This document shows, piece after piece, positions 54,307-64,000 of a stretch of DNA of 64,000 bases; positions within the stretch are counted from its first letter, which is position 1; every line of letters starts with the position of its first letter. Position numbers and translations under genes: made by a program. Source of the DNA: Deroplatys truncata (Eukaryota > Arthropoda > Insecta > Mantodea > Mantidae); the NCBI GenBank assembly GCA_030765065.1, contig CM060989.1, forward strand, positions 37,067,501 to 37,131,500, given 5' to 3'. The notes under the pieces are model-generated. The model searched no databases. It had not been told where the DNA came from and was given only the letters and a program-made list of their open reading frames with translations.

Positions 54307-55392
54307 GGCAGCCTGCACCACGGAGTAAATTTCTTTGGAAGTAACCTTTACTAAAGAAGTCCTACTAAGGAAGTATGTTGCTATGGGAGCAATTTACTCT
54401 GGAAGTAACAGAGAGTTCAATTACAATTTACTCTTTTAGTTACGACTACAGAAGTAAGAGCTCGTTACTCCTGGAGGTATTTTTTGCTTGTGTGATTTAC
54501 TTGACATGATGGATAAGGTTATGTGCGATAGGAAAAAACGGGGGGAACATTAGCAAAAAAGATAAATGTTTGTTGGTAGAGATAAAGAAAATCCATTTAA
54601 ATAATATGAGTGTAAAAAAAGTGTTATAAGGGTACCGAAGGAGAAATGCTGGAAAGTCGTGACGAGTTTAATACTTTGAGCAACGGGAAATGTACTGAAG
54701 AGCAGCTTAAAATTCTAGAAACAATGTTTCTAATCTTTATTTTGCATCACAGATCACTTGCACATTGATGAAGAAATACCCCTTCTGATTTTGGAAAAGT
54801 TCACCATATTCATGGATGGGCTCAAAATAGTAACATGCGTACATTCAATTCCACCCACAATATGTGGGAAATTTGCAAAAGTGAAGAAGTATTGCCTTTT
54901 ATTTTCTGGACACTCATGTATATTTATATGTGTAGATAGGTTAAAAAGACATGTAAAAGATTCTTTCCTAATACCGAAACGTTCGTTGAACACACTCTCC
55001 CCCCCTGTATAAGTATCATACGGTTCTCGCATACCACTATAGCATTCCTGGTTTCAACATAACCTAAGTAATCATGTTTTCTTCACCAAGATAATCATTG
55101 TAATCTAAGTAATACATGAACATGTCAAAATATCTTCCTCCAAATATGATATAGTATTCTATAGTTCAATCGACAGGTTAGTTACTCCATCCAGGTCACA
55201 AGAGTAAATTCCATAGTAACATACTACATAACAGTGCTCTTCGACATTTACTTCTGCAGTAATTTAATCAGGGGGTACCTGAAAGGAGTAAAATGCTTCG
55301 GTAGTAATTTATTCTCGTATGGAAGTCGTTGAGTGTTGACTTGAATAGTAGTTTACTACGAAAGTAGAGTTTACTCTAGGTTAGTGCATGCC
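54307..55392 (-). mobile_element. PIF/Harbinger element, copy 2
   Basis: It starts GGCAGCCTGCACCACGGAG and ends in the complementary-type GTGCATGCC. The minus strand (55032-54754) encodes FTFANFPHIVGGIECTHVTI, the first-aspartate block of Harbinger nucleases, with D replaced by E. The plus strand near 54560-54720 encodes a KIHLNNMS/RAA-type Myb-like remnant (second Harbinger protein) with stops. The termini are lined with TTACTCTGGAAGTAA variants. It is a sister of the copy at 9637. Confidence 0.7.
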
Positions 55393-55921
55393 TTCCTTAG
55401 TCTGAAATAATTGTAAAAAGGTGACTCTAAGGGGCCACTTCTCATAATAAAAAATGATTTGTACGATATTTATTATCTCAACATTTTAAACATTTTATGT
55501 CTATTTCTGGGGATTAATTTTCTAATTTTAGATTTGTTATTTATGAATTAAATTATGTGTCAAATTATCCAAAATTTTATATCGCATATTTGCTATTTAT
55601 ATATATTTGAATCTGTGAAACTTATATATGTCTGTATTTGATATTTTAATTTTTTGCATCCTGGTAAGGCTTTGTATACAAGCCTTCAGTTGAAGGAAGC
55701 AGATTTTTTCAATAATTTCTTTCTCTTCCTTGTGCCATGGTCATGTACTTAGTTGATTGCTAATGTATTGTATAACGTAGTTCTGTAAACATTATCATTA
55801 TTTTTTGCTAACCATAAAACTTTCATAAGAGCTATAATATGTTTATACCTGGCATTTCTTATATTGTGTTAGCTTTTTCATTTGTAAGAAATAAACGGAA
55901 TATGTTCATTTTAATTTGCAG
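55393..55921. other. End of intron before exon 8
   Basis: AT-rich with no element recognised. The acceptor region is TTTTAATTTGCAG. Confidence 0.5.
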
Positions 55922-56019
55922 TCACAGAGATACAACATTTTATTTGATCAAGGCAGGCCAGTGGCAGAAGAGCCATGAAGTGTTGATGGAACATATAGCA
56001 GCAGATGCAATTGTGAATG
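55922..56019 (+). CDS. Nup98-96: Nup98-Nup96 exon: tail-module helix
   Basis: Smallest exon (98 bp). Acceptor TTTGCAG, donor AATG|GTATGT. T completes arginine, then 32 codons read HRDTTFYLIKAGQWQKSHEV and LMEHIAADAIVN, and G is left for glutamate. The family pattern is FKAEHW-RCHKL--RHLA-DAIINE, so the A-QW--SHEVL-EHIAADAI match and the junction to ENYDYL are exact. It is embedded between a 7.0-kb and a 7.7-kb intron. Confidence 0.93.
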
Positions 56020-56341
56020 GTATGTAAACTTTTGCATTATTTTATGTTGTATTTTGCAGTTAAGAACTACATCACGCATTTCATTATAATTCAATTCAGA
56101 TTATATGTGCTTAACTGGCTCTTGCAAATAGATTGTAAAAATAATTATATACATGTGTCTTACACAGTCATTCACTATGCAAGATGGATATTTTAAAATG
56201 CAATGGACCCATTTAGCCACTGCAGCAACACAGCAGTAATCGGCAAACCTAAGTTCAAATATCTATTGGGTCAAGTTGACTGGCTGAGCTTTATAGCCTG
56301 TTTTTCCTTCAGTAGTTTTGATGAATATCAGTAGCTTTATA

Positions 56342-57281
56342 CCCCCGCCATTGAATCTTTGCATTTGACAGTTCGTGTGGCTTCACGTAATGACTATATT
56401 GTGGTTGCGACGTTGCCAGAGTGTTTAGTAAACAACAGCTGATTGTTCTCCTTTCTATCGTGTCTAAGCCGCATACAAAAAGTGTACTAAGTAGCGAACA
56501 TCAATGAGTAATTAATAACTATTGTTATTATTGTTAATTGAAAATAACTCAGCATAAACATTGCAACGTATGTAGAATAAATTAGCACTTTTGACAATAT
56601 AGAAACAAAATATTGCAAACGTGCCTGCTACAATGAGGAGAAATAAAACAAATTATAAGCTGCGATAAAAAAGTTATTTTCACTGACGCTGCGTTCCAGA
56701 TGGTTGGAATTTTGTCCTCTTTCTCTTTGGAGTTTCACTCCCTTATAAATAACAGTTCTCATGAGTAGTTCAAGAGCTGCTGCAGTTCGTTGTACGGCTT
56801 TATCAGCAGGAATTGAGGGATGTCCATGAACCTTCACATACTCCTCCTGTTCAAAGAATTCCCGGCTCCTTCTTAACAGTTCCAATGCCTGACTATTAAG
56901 TGGCATATCTTGGCGCAAAAGATTTTTACTTCGTGAATCATCACTCGGTGATCGGCGTCATTTTTGAGACATTGTCGCACTTCAAATTTTGTATAAGTAA
57001 TTGAATGAAATATATATAAAAAAGTACAAATATAAATAACAATGAACAATATTAGCTTGCAAAGAACAACTTGATGCACGTGCTAGAGATTCACAAACTG
57101 AAACACATGGTTGGAAATAGCTACACCCGGCAACAGAGACGCTTCTAGTTCAACTTTGTCATAGACTACCCGAAATGCTGCCTTGTGATTGATTTAGGAA
57201 GTCTTAAAGGTTAAAGCTTTTCATCTATTTTTTTTGCGAGTGTACCAACTTAATCGCTACTGTCAAGTGCAACGTTGGGGG
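56342..57281 (-). mobile_element. TA-flanked DNA transposon with HTH-like ORF
   Basis: The 940-bp element is bounded by TA (56340-56341, 57282-57283). The ends read CCCCCGCCATTGAATC, then CATTTGACAGT on the left, and CCCCCAACGTTGCAC then TTGACAGT in reverse complement on the right. A 96-codon minus-strand frame (56918-56628) contains LNSQALELLRRSREFFEQEE, then AVQRTAAALELLMRTV, resembling the N-terminal DNA-binding part of certain Tc1-like transposases. No DDE domain remains. Confidence 0.65.
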
Positions 57282-57283
57282 TA

Positions 57284-60200
57284 TAGTACTTCAGGTGTTG
57301 AACTCATCATCACATTCATTTATCATTTAAAATGACCTGTCTGGACAAAGGCAGTAAGCTAAAATAGTATATTATGCAACAAGACTATACTGGTAGTAAT
57401 TAAGATGTTTCATAATTTTCATACGAGCAGCTTAAGTACCATTATAGTCAAGTTGCATACAACTGTTTTTGGTCGGCCACACTATCATTTCAAAACTTTT
57501 AGTTTTTACAAAGAGATCTTACTTTGTTAATTGTGTGTAATTAAATGCTGATCAGACGGCAGTACTGTTGAGTCCATGCCATTATTGATTGTTTTGCAGG
57601 TAATGTGAAAGCAACATATTGAAGCAAAGGAAATGAACAAGTTTATTATAATATTAAAATTACAATGAACAGAATTTATTTTATTTTAAATACACATGTT
57701 TCATTGTTTATCTGGGGAATGAATCTGCTGCTTTGAAGGTGTTAAAAGTTATGGGCGATAGGTAAGCTGTGTGCGCCACCAAGTAAAATCGTGAGTCCTT
57801 GAAGTATTATGGACACCATAACCAGAGGTGCCCATCTCCCCCAAAGCCTATGGCACATCCTCCCCCTCTTATTTTTCAACTATTTAGTCCCTTTTTTATG
57901 CCGCTGGAAAGCTTCACAAAGGGACAACTTATAGGTACTATAGTAGCTATTGTGATACTGGTACCAATAAAAACAAAAAAATCATAATATTTACAGTAAG
58001 AAATTACAAATAATATTTGACAGGTGGTGTATTTTATTACTCGGTATTTCGATATGTTCTATGTATATCTAAATAGACCAATATAGTAATGTAATAATGC
58101 TATAAGTTCTGAACAACTACATATCTACCTATGTTATAGTTCCTTTTATACATTTTCAAAAATTATCATTTGATACGCCACATTATACCATACAGTATGA
58201 ATTATATGTAGCATTACTTTTGTGGGGGGATACAGCACATTTAGATTAATCTAAAGATACAAACAGAGTTAACAATTACAGCACTTGATTAAAACTTGTA
58301 ATAAATGACCTTGTATTAGCTATGTTAATTTACTTTGATATTCTTGTTTCTTCCAACGTTTTGAATTCCCCTCCCTCCCCCATGAGCGACCCTGGACATA
58401 ACAGCTTCATTACATCACATGTAATCAGTGTATTATAGCGTTGTTGAACAAAAGCAAAACTTGTAAAACATACCTTCAAGTTCAAGAATAAAAGGCTTCT
58501 GCTACAATAAATATCCAAATTATAATTAAATAGAAGTAAAAGATAATTTATGGTCTTTTAAACATCTTTTTAAAGTTGCATAAATTATTCTCTTGGAATT
58601 ATCTAGTACAATTTAGTTCTTGTTCGAGGTCTTCTTAGGCTCCTTGTACACGATCAAATTTTTGTCAAATTCAATACTTTACAAGACTTTCCAAGAGTTG
58701 CTACAATTTCACCACTCTTCTTGTCAAATTGCTTCCAATACCTTCAAAGTCTTTGAAACTCGAAAGCAAATAAAAACAAGCTCTAAAGAATCAAACGTTT
58801 GACAATGATTTAATGGCTTTGGCCAATGAATTGCAATTATTTACAGTGCATCACAGAATCTGCAACATGACTGAAAGCGAAAAGTAAACAAAAATGGCTG
58901 CCTGGGCAAGGGATGCCATATGCAAGCTGACTAGGTTATACGAAAACTGGCCATTTTGTATGTCATTGGCTTCATGGATTACAAGATGAAACCGAGAGCA
59001 CTTGAAGAAATTACCAGACAGATTTTTGAAGTGCACAATAATGCATTAATGCAATGTTATATAGTGTAGTTAATCAAGTCGTATTATTTCCATTGTATTC
59101 TTTAATGTAATATGATTTCATGGGCTAAAATGCGTGAAAGTGCTATGTACAATTATGTAGACAAGAATATTTCATTGCAAATTATTATATAGTGACACTA
59201 GTAGTAATTTACTTTGCACATGATAAATTATCAATGTGTTCTGAAGAGGTTAAGTTTGGCAAAGAGACAACATGTAAATATACATTTATGGCATTGTCAA
59301 GTCTTACCAGTTCTTGTCAAGTCTTGTCCAATCTTGTCAAATATTTTTCAATATTTGACAACTTTTCTTGTAAACTCTTGAATTGAAAAAGTAAGTTTGG
59401 TCATTACAAGAAGTTTTAGAGGCTGTAGGTTGTAAGCTTAAAACTGAGGCTCTAAAGAAGCCTTTTAAAGAAACCATTTTCATCTGTGTTACGAGAGTTA
59501 TTATTCCAGAGAGCAAGAATGCAAGAAAAATATCTTGGTACTGATCTTAACCTTTCCATCATGTACAAAGTAAACATAACAGACTGTAAGGAGAATAACA
59601 ATTTTTTAGGAAAGTGTGTATTGAAAAGTTTAATCTCTTTTTAAATTGCTAACTGCCCTCATGGTACATTTGAGATCACCTGCCTACTGTCCCAAGGGTC
59701 CTGGGTTCAATTCCTAGCTGGGTTTGAAAAATTTTTCTTTCATAAAGGAGATTCCTCTATGTCCAGAATCTGGCATATGATTGTCATAAATTCTTGAGTC
59801 ATGAACTGACAAGAGAATTTTTATGTAGCGGATTTGGAAATCAAGAGTAGCATTTGCTATTGGTCATCAATTCTCAGTTCTATAGTAAGCTCTGTTAATT
59901 TCTTTTGGAATAGTGGTTGAGATCTTAGGTCTTCTATAGTCCTTAGTAGTGCATTGTAAAATTGAATCTAATTGTGCACATCCTGTTGTAGCTCTGGATT
60001 GATATCTTATTTAATTATGTGCACAAAATATTTGCGTAGTTTTAATCCCTATTGTGCATATTCGGTTCTTCACATTAGAAATTATTCTAGACGGCCATGA
60101 CATGGAACAGCTGCTAGAGCTCTCTCTAGTTGCAAGCTGGGAAAATGAAACCGGAAGAAATTGCAGCAAATGTATGAGCTAACTCTCTCAGATCCATTGA

Positions 60201-60315
60201 GCATTTGATGTAGCAAAAGTATCATCTGTATTTTGTTTATAGCAATTGTCTCAAAGAAACAACATTAGTAAAAACTACAAACAGCAAAAACCAGTAGAAG
60301 TTAACAAAGAAAAGA
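57284..60315. other. Intronic DNA with TTGTCAA-rich segment and SINE scrap
   Basis: 58650-59400 is enriched in TTGTCAA motifs and includes a perfect 12-bp hairpin (TTGTCAAATATT, loop TTTC, 59334-59361). A possible tRNA-SINE remnant has box B GGTTCAATTCC at 59704-59714. The rest is unassigned. Confidence 0.4.
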
Positions 60316-61900
60316 TCTGATGTGTTACATTCACATGACTTTCTCTACCCTCCAGTGCTTATTACTGGGTATACATTTATTCTTATGAAAGTTTATTTTC
60401 TTATATACTTCTTTTTAATCGAGATAAACTTTTCAGGAAATAGCTATATTACATGTTTCGTTGTACACACAAAAGGAATAGCAATAATCAAATGTTTTAT
60501 ACCTGGACGCTATACGCTGCCTTTAGAATTCCATACTGTTTCCATGACATCACAAGAAACAGCTGAATATCAATAGAACTTAAAAAATCTTGTGTGTTAC
60601 ACTCAGATGACTTTCTTTACTCTTGTACAAACTATTTTTACAAACGCTTATTCTCCATATGCTTCATGTTAATCAAGATGTTATTCTTATTGCTAATTTT
60701 CTTGTAGCTGCAAGGGGAATATGGTAGCTTTTAAGCGATAGTCAAATCTTTTAAGAGCTGGTTGCTATGTGGCACATTCCATTCTCTTTGTATGTCCAGG
60801 ACATAAAAAAATGAATAACGAATTCCCATTTGAGAGAAAGTATTGGAAAATTTAAGGGAATAACAAACAATATCTCAAATGGTTCACTCAACAAAAATAA
60901 ATTGTATAAATTGTGTATTTTAACGCGATCTACATTTTTTGTGTAGTAAAATTTTGTCTATCGCTTATGGTTTACCAGTTATGCAAAAGTCGTTCACAAT
61001 GAAGAATACTTTTGGAGAAATTCCCAGGAAATTCAAGATACACATTTTATTTGTCATAAAAATATCTTAAACATATGATATTTTAATCAAAATCGTTAGA
61101 GCCATTTTTGAGAAAATTAAAATTTTCGAAAAATCTTCCATGTAAAGGGTAATCTGGGGTGGGGGAATTTTCTTGAAAACCTTCTTGTCGCATCCTTGGA
61201 AGATACTGAACTTAAATACCAAGTTTGGTGTTTATCCGATTGTTCGTTTCTGAGTTATGCTGTTCACAGACAGACACACACGGACATGTTTCCAAAAATG
61301 TTTTTTTTTGGATTCAGGGGGTCTCAAAACATATATTTCCGGTAAAATCTCTGTATCGAATTTTTGGGTGGAATACAATACTTCCCCTACTTACTATACG
61401 TAGTAGAGAAAGTAAAAAGGCTAAGTATTGAACAATTTGAAGCATTAATAACGGCTATCTTGGAAATGGCTGATGCCACAAAAAAAGTTATTTGAAATAA
61501 ATTGTTTGTTTTAAAGAGATCTACATTTTTTGTGTAGTGCATTTTCGTCTATCGCTTAACATTTACTGGTTAAAGATTATACAAAATTCTTTCCAAATTA
61601 AGAGAACTTCAGAGGCTATTCCCAGAAAATTCAAGATAAACATTTTATTTGTCATGTAAGTGTTTTTATATATGGTATTTTAATCAAAATTTTTAGGCCG
61701 TTTTTAGAAAGCTAACATCTGACTTTTCGTTTTTGAGTTATGCTGTCCACAAACACATACACATGCATCTTTTCCTAAAAATACTTTGTTTTGGATTCAC
61801 AGTGTCTCAAAACAAGTATTTCCATTAAAATCTCGGTATTGAATTTTTGGGTGGAATGCAGTACCTTCTCTACCTATTATGTATGTGGTGGAGAAAGTAA
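60316..61900 (+). mobile_element. SIR element, divergent outer copy, split by copy H
   Basis: The left part, 60316-60587, starts TCTGATGTGTTACATTCAC and matches copy B (CTTATTACTGGGTATACA). The right part, 61416-61900, resumes with GGCTAAGTATTGAACAATTT, also as in copy B, and ends GTGGAGAAAGTAA. Removing copy H restores a continuous B-type element. Confidence 0.75.
60588..61415 (+). mobile_element. SIR element, copy H, nested
   Basis: A full-length copy of the G-like subtype (TTTTAAGCGATAGTCAAATC), inserted in the A-rich site TTAAAAAA of the outer element. It ends CGTAGTAGAGAAAGTAA. The microsatellite is short (CAGACAGACACACAC near 61267). Confidence 0.8.
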
Positions 61901-62419
61901 AAATACAGAACAATACGCTATTAATAAAGGAATGGCAGTTGTTATGACGTATTAATCTGTGGTACGTCTAGAGGAATTGCAAATAATAGTAGATCGCATT
62001 TAGATAAAGTTTACTCTATTGAATTTTGACATTGGCTAACCTGCATTATGATGGCTGAATTGGAAGCAGATGAAAAAATATTGTGACTGTCCAGTTCTTA
62101 CTGTCACTTCATGTGATTTAGTTCAGTTTTTACAGTTACTTTACTTTTCTTCATGACTAGCAGCATAATGAAATACTGAAGCAGCCCCTTCTTCGGATGG
62201 TTTACTTGCTGAAACACAAGATGTCTGTAATCTCTCATAGTAGCAGCTACTCTCAGTGTACGTCACAACTGTCGTCACTAATTCACTCGTAGAACTGCAC
62301 TTGATGTCACATCAGAAATGCACTCGCCAACTGGATTGAGCATATAGCCACTGGAGTTTTCACCTGAGTTCTAGAATGTTTGGGAGACGGGGAGAAACAA
62401 AGTTCTAAAAGAATGTGGT
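61901..62419. other. Intronic DNA, nothing assignable
   Basis: No element recognised up to the 14-bp duplication at 62420. Confidence 0.45.
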
Positions 62420-62433
62420 TATCTCTTGATAGT

Positions 62434-63231
62434 TCCCATAAGGGAGGGGGGTTTCCGACCCCTTCAGCTGTCGTCCTCCGTGGACTAGTGGTACCGTGCC
62501 AGCCTCTAGTTCCCAAGGTCGCAGGTTCAAACCCAGCGGAGGGCGATGGATTTTTTTGGGTGTAAAAATCCTTAGCATGGCTTCCTTCGGAAGGGAGGTA
62601 AAGCCAGTGGTCCTGTGTCATAGATTTATGGCCTGATAAAGAGGCCTCTGCAGAAAATTTCTGGTCTTTCACGCCCAATATAGAATGAGATGCTAAGGAC
62701 CATAGTAGTTAAAGAGCGTCCATAAATAGAACTCAATTTAATTTGACCCTTTCAGCTGCCGTAGTGCGAGCGCTGCGGACCCTGAGCACTCCTGGTACTT
62801 CTGACGTTACTAGAAGTATGCCAGGCGAAATGTCCAAGCCCCACCTGAAGAGGTGTCGTTTGGAATGGGTTGGATTCAGCGGGACAGTGGTTCCTGAGAT
62901 CCGTGGGAGATTGGGTATGTCTGTACGGGTTTCCGTACAGGTGGGGTTGTGAGATGCCTCAATGTCCTCTGGTACCAACTTGGATAGCCGGTAGACAGTA
63001 TGCTAGATTGCTGTTGGCCCTACTGAGGTTTTCGGTAGTCATTTCTCCGGGATGATGCGCGAATGTGGCATATCCACTTCCACCCTCGTGTTAGTGCGAG
63101 AGCCTTTCTAGACTCTGGGTATTGGCCTCATGGGAAACACCCACGGAACGGAGAGCCACTCGGTTGGTGCCACCCTAGGCAAGGGGGAGGGCTTGGGCTT
63201 CGTCTCTTGCCCTGGTAGACCTTCGCTTCAC
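62434..63231. mobile_element. GC-rich insertion flanked by a 14-bp duplication
   Basis: TATCTCTTGATAGT occurs at 62420-62433 and again at 63232-63245. The DNA between is clearly more GC-rich than its surroundings and, apart from the nested SINE, resembles nothing else in the window. It holds tight hairpins, such as CTGTACGG/CCGTACAG with a GTTT loop at 62921-62940 and ACTTCT/AGAAGT at 62797-62817. No poly(A) or inverted ends are seen. A duplication this long suggests retrotransposition. Possible sources are a structured RNA, or a LINE or SINE body not recognised here. Overlapping short open frames on both strands show no known domain. Confidence 0.55.
62475..62744 (+). mobile_element. tRNA-derived SINE with target duplication
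   Basis: The tRNA-like head (62474-62545) has acceptor arm CCTCCG/CGGAGG, box A TGGACTAGTGG (62481-62491) and box B GGTTCAAACCC (62524-62534). The tail shares CTTCCTTCGGAAGG, GTCATAGATTTATGGC and GATAAAGAGGCCT with the copy at 47232. The flanks GACCCCTTCAGCTGTCGT (62457-62474) and GACCCTTTCAGCTGCCGT (62745-62762) form an 18-bp duplication with two mismatches. It is therefore a separate insertion inside the GC-rich insert. Confidence 0.85.
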
Positions 63232-63245
63232 TATCTCTTGATAGT

Positions 63246-63687
63246 ACTTCTGGAATTTATGTTGGGTGATATCATTACTCTGTGTCCTTATCTCTGTTTA
63301 ACTCTCCAAATGGCCAGTTGGTCCATTAGCACTCTCACACACAAGTGAGAGCCGTAGCTGCTGCATCACAATATGATTGATCGGTTACAAACAAAAGATA
63401 TCCCATGTGTCAAAATCGGCTTTCCACTTTGCTATTTATTTGCATTCCCTTTCACACTATCCCGTTCTCGGGTTATTGCATACCAGCCTTAACAAGGAGC
63501 TTGCTTAGTTTCAAGCTGTAGCCCAAGATTGCAGCAAACAACCACAGTTTATACAAAACTTCAGTTTGAGTTACTAAAAATATGAATCTTAAACTTAGTT
63601 TGTGCCTTAAGCCACTATAATTAAGAACCTCTTATGTGAATAATGCATATCAGTCATCAAAAGTGTATCATTATTTTTCCTTTACAG
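63246..63687. other. Intron end before exon 9
   Basis: No element recognised. The acceptor is strong (TTATTTTTCCTTTACAG). Confidence 0.5.
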
Positions 63688-63937
63688 AAAATTATGATTA
63701 TCTTCGAGAATTATTAGCTTCACTGGTGCCACCAGAACGCAGTAGCACAATACCTGGTTGGAACAATAGAGGCCAGCTCCTCTGGGATTACCTAAAGATG
63801 ATAGCAGAATTGGAATCCCTATTGGCCAATCAGGCAACAGATAAGATAGCCAGCTATCAGTTGGAGAAGCTGCAGCCACAATTGAGTAGCTTATGTTCCA
63901 GGATAAGCTTCCTTCCATGTCCCACAGCAATGGATAG
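63688..63937 (+). CDS. Nup98-96: Nup98-Nup96 exon: tail module, last exon in window
   Basis: The acceptor CTTTACAG is followed by AA, which completes glutamate. The 82 codons read NYDYLRELLASLVPPERSST, then WDYLKMIAELESLLANQ, and end SSLCSRISFLPCPTAMD, with AG left for the next exon (donor AG|GTATGT). The blocks match the Nup96 pattern NYDYLKGFLEDLAPPERSS, Y-D-I-VI-ML and TSLCSRIE---C-SAKDR, in order. The remaining ~100 C-terminal residues of Nup96 should lie beyond 64000. Confidence 0.94.
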
Positions 63938-64000
63938 GTATGTAGAAAGATGCTGTTATACTTTTTCCTTATAAAACTTAATGGTTGATACAAATAAAAA

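Noticed and set aside
62474..62545. Possible functional tRNA gene
   Set aside because: It has boxes A and B and an acceptor arm but continues into a SINE tail shared with another locus and is flanked by a target duplication.

Overview
The window is a stretch of a large, AT-rich animal genome, almost certainly insect. The evidence is spliced coding exons with GT/AG borders, kilobase-scale introns, and fossils of mariner, Penelope-like, PIF/Harbinger, pogo and non-LTR elements plus tRNA-derived SINEs. I see no bacterial operons, CRISPR array or phage genes. The repeat mix and long introns would suit a polyneopteran such as a cockroach, termite or stick insect, but that placement is inference.

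The one host gene I can establish is the plus-strand Nup98-Nup96 precursor. Nine exons (26949-27334, 31860-32082, 34616-34822, 39849-40083, 45454-45720, 48152-48307, 48778-48933, 55922-56019, 63688-63937) join in phase into about 659 stop-free residues. They run from the Sec13-binding strand of Nup96 through most of its alpha-helical scaffold. The Nup98 half lies upstream of the window and the last Nup96 helices lie downstream. I found no trace of the Nup98 autoproteolytic domain, so bases 1-26948 are most simply read as one very long intron.

The remaining DNA is mobile-element debris, often nested. 1-27 kb holds a decayed mariner, a Tigger-type MITE, two foldback DDE elements, three loci with Penelope-like (PLE) sequence, a Harbinger relic, a near-perfect 390-bp palindrome, three copies of an ~870-bp family (here SIR) and a TTAA-flanked element. 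27-49 kb (between exons 1 and 7) holds non-LTR fragments, a nearly intact mariner, more SIR copies, a dispersed repeat R and a SINE. 49-64 kb holds a mariner interrupted only by four TGA codons, an internally deleted DDE element, a second Harbinger, a pogo relic, a TA-flanked element with a helix-turn-helix-like ORF, nested SIR copies, and a SINE inside an unusual GC-rich insert bounded by a 14-bp duplication.

Two things stand out. First, hammerhead-ribozyme-like cores (CUGANGA, stem II, GAAA) recur at PLE-type termini and in palindromic repeats. Second, the SIR family has subterminal inverted repeats, a 3' hairpin and an internal microsatellite, and inserts into A-tracts. Three nested insertions show its borders directly; it resembles Helentron-associated (HINE) non-autonomous elements.
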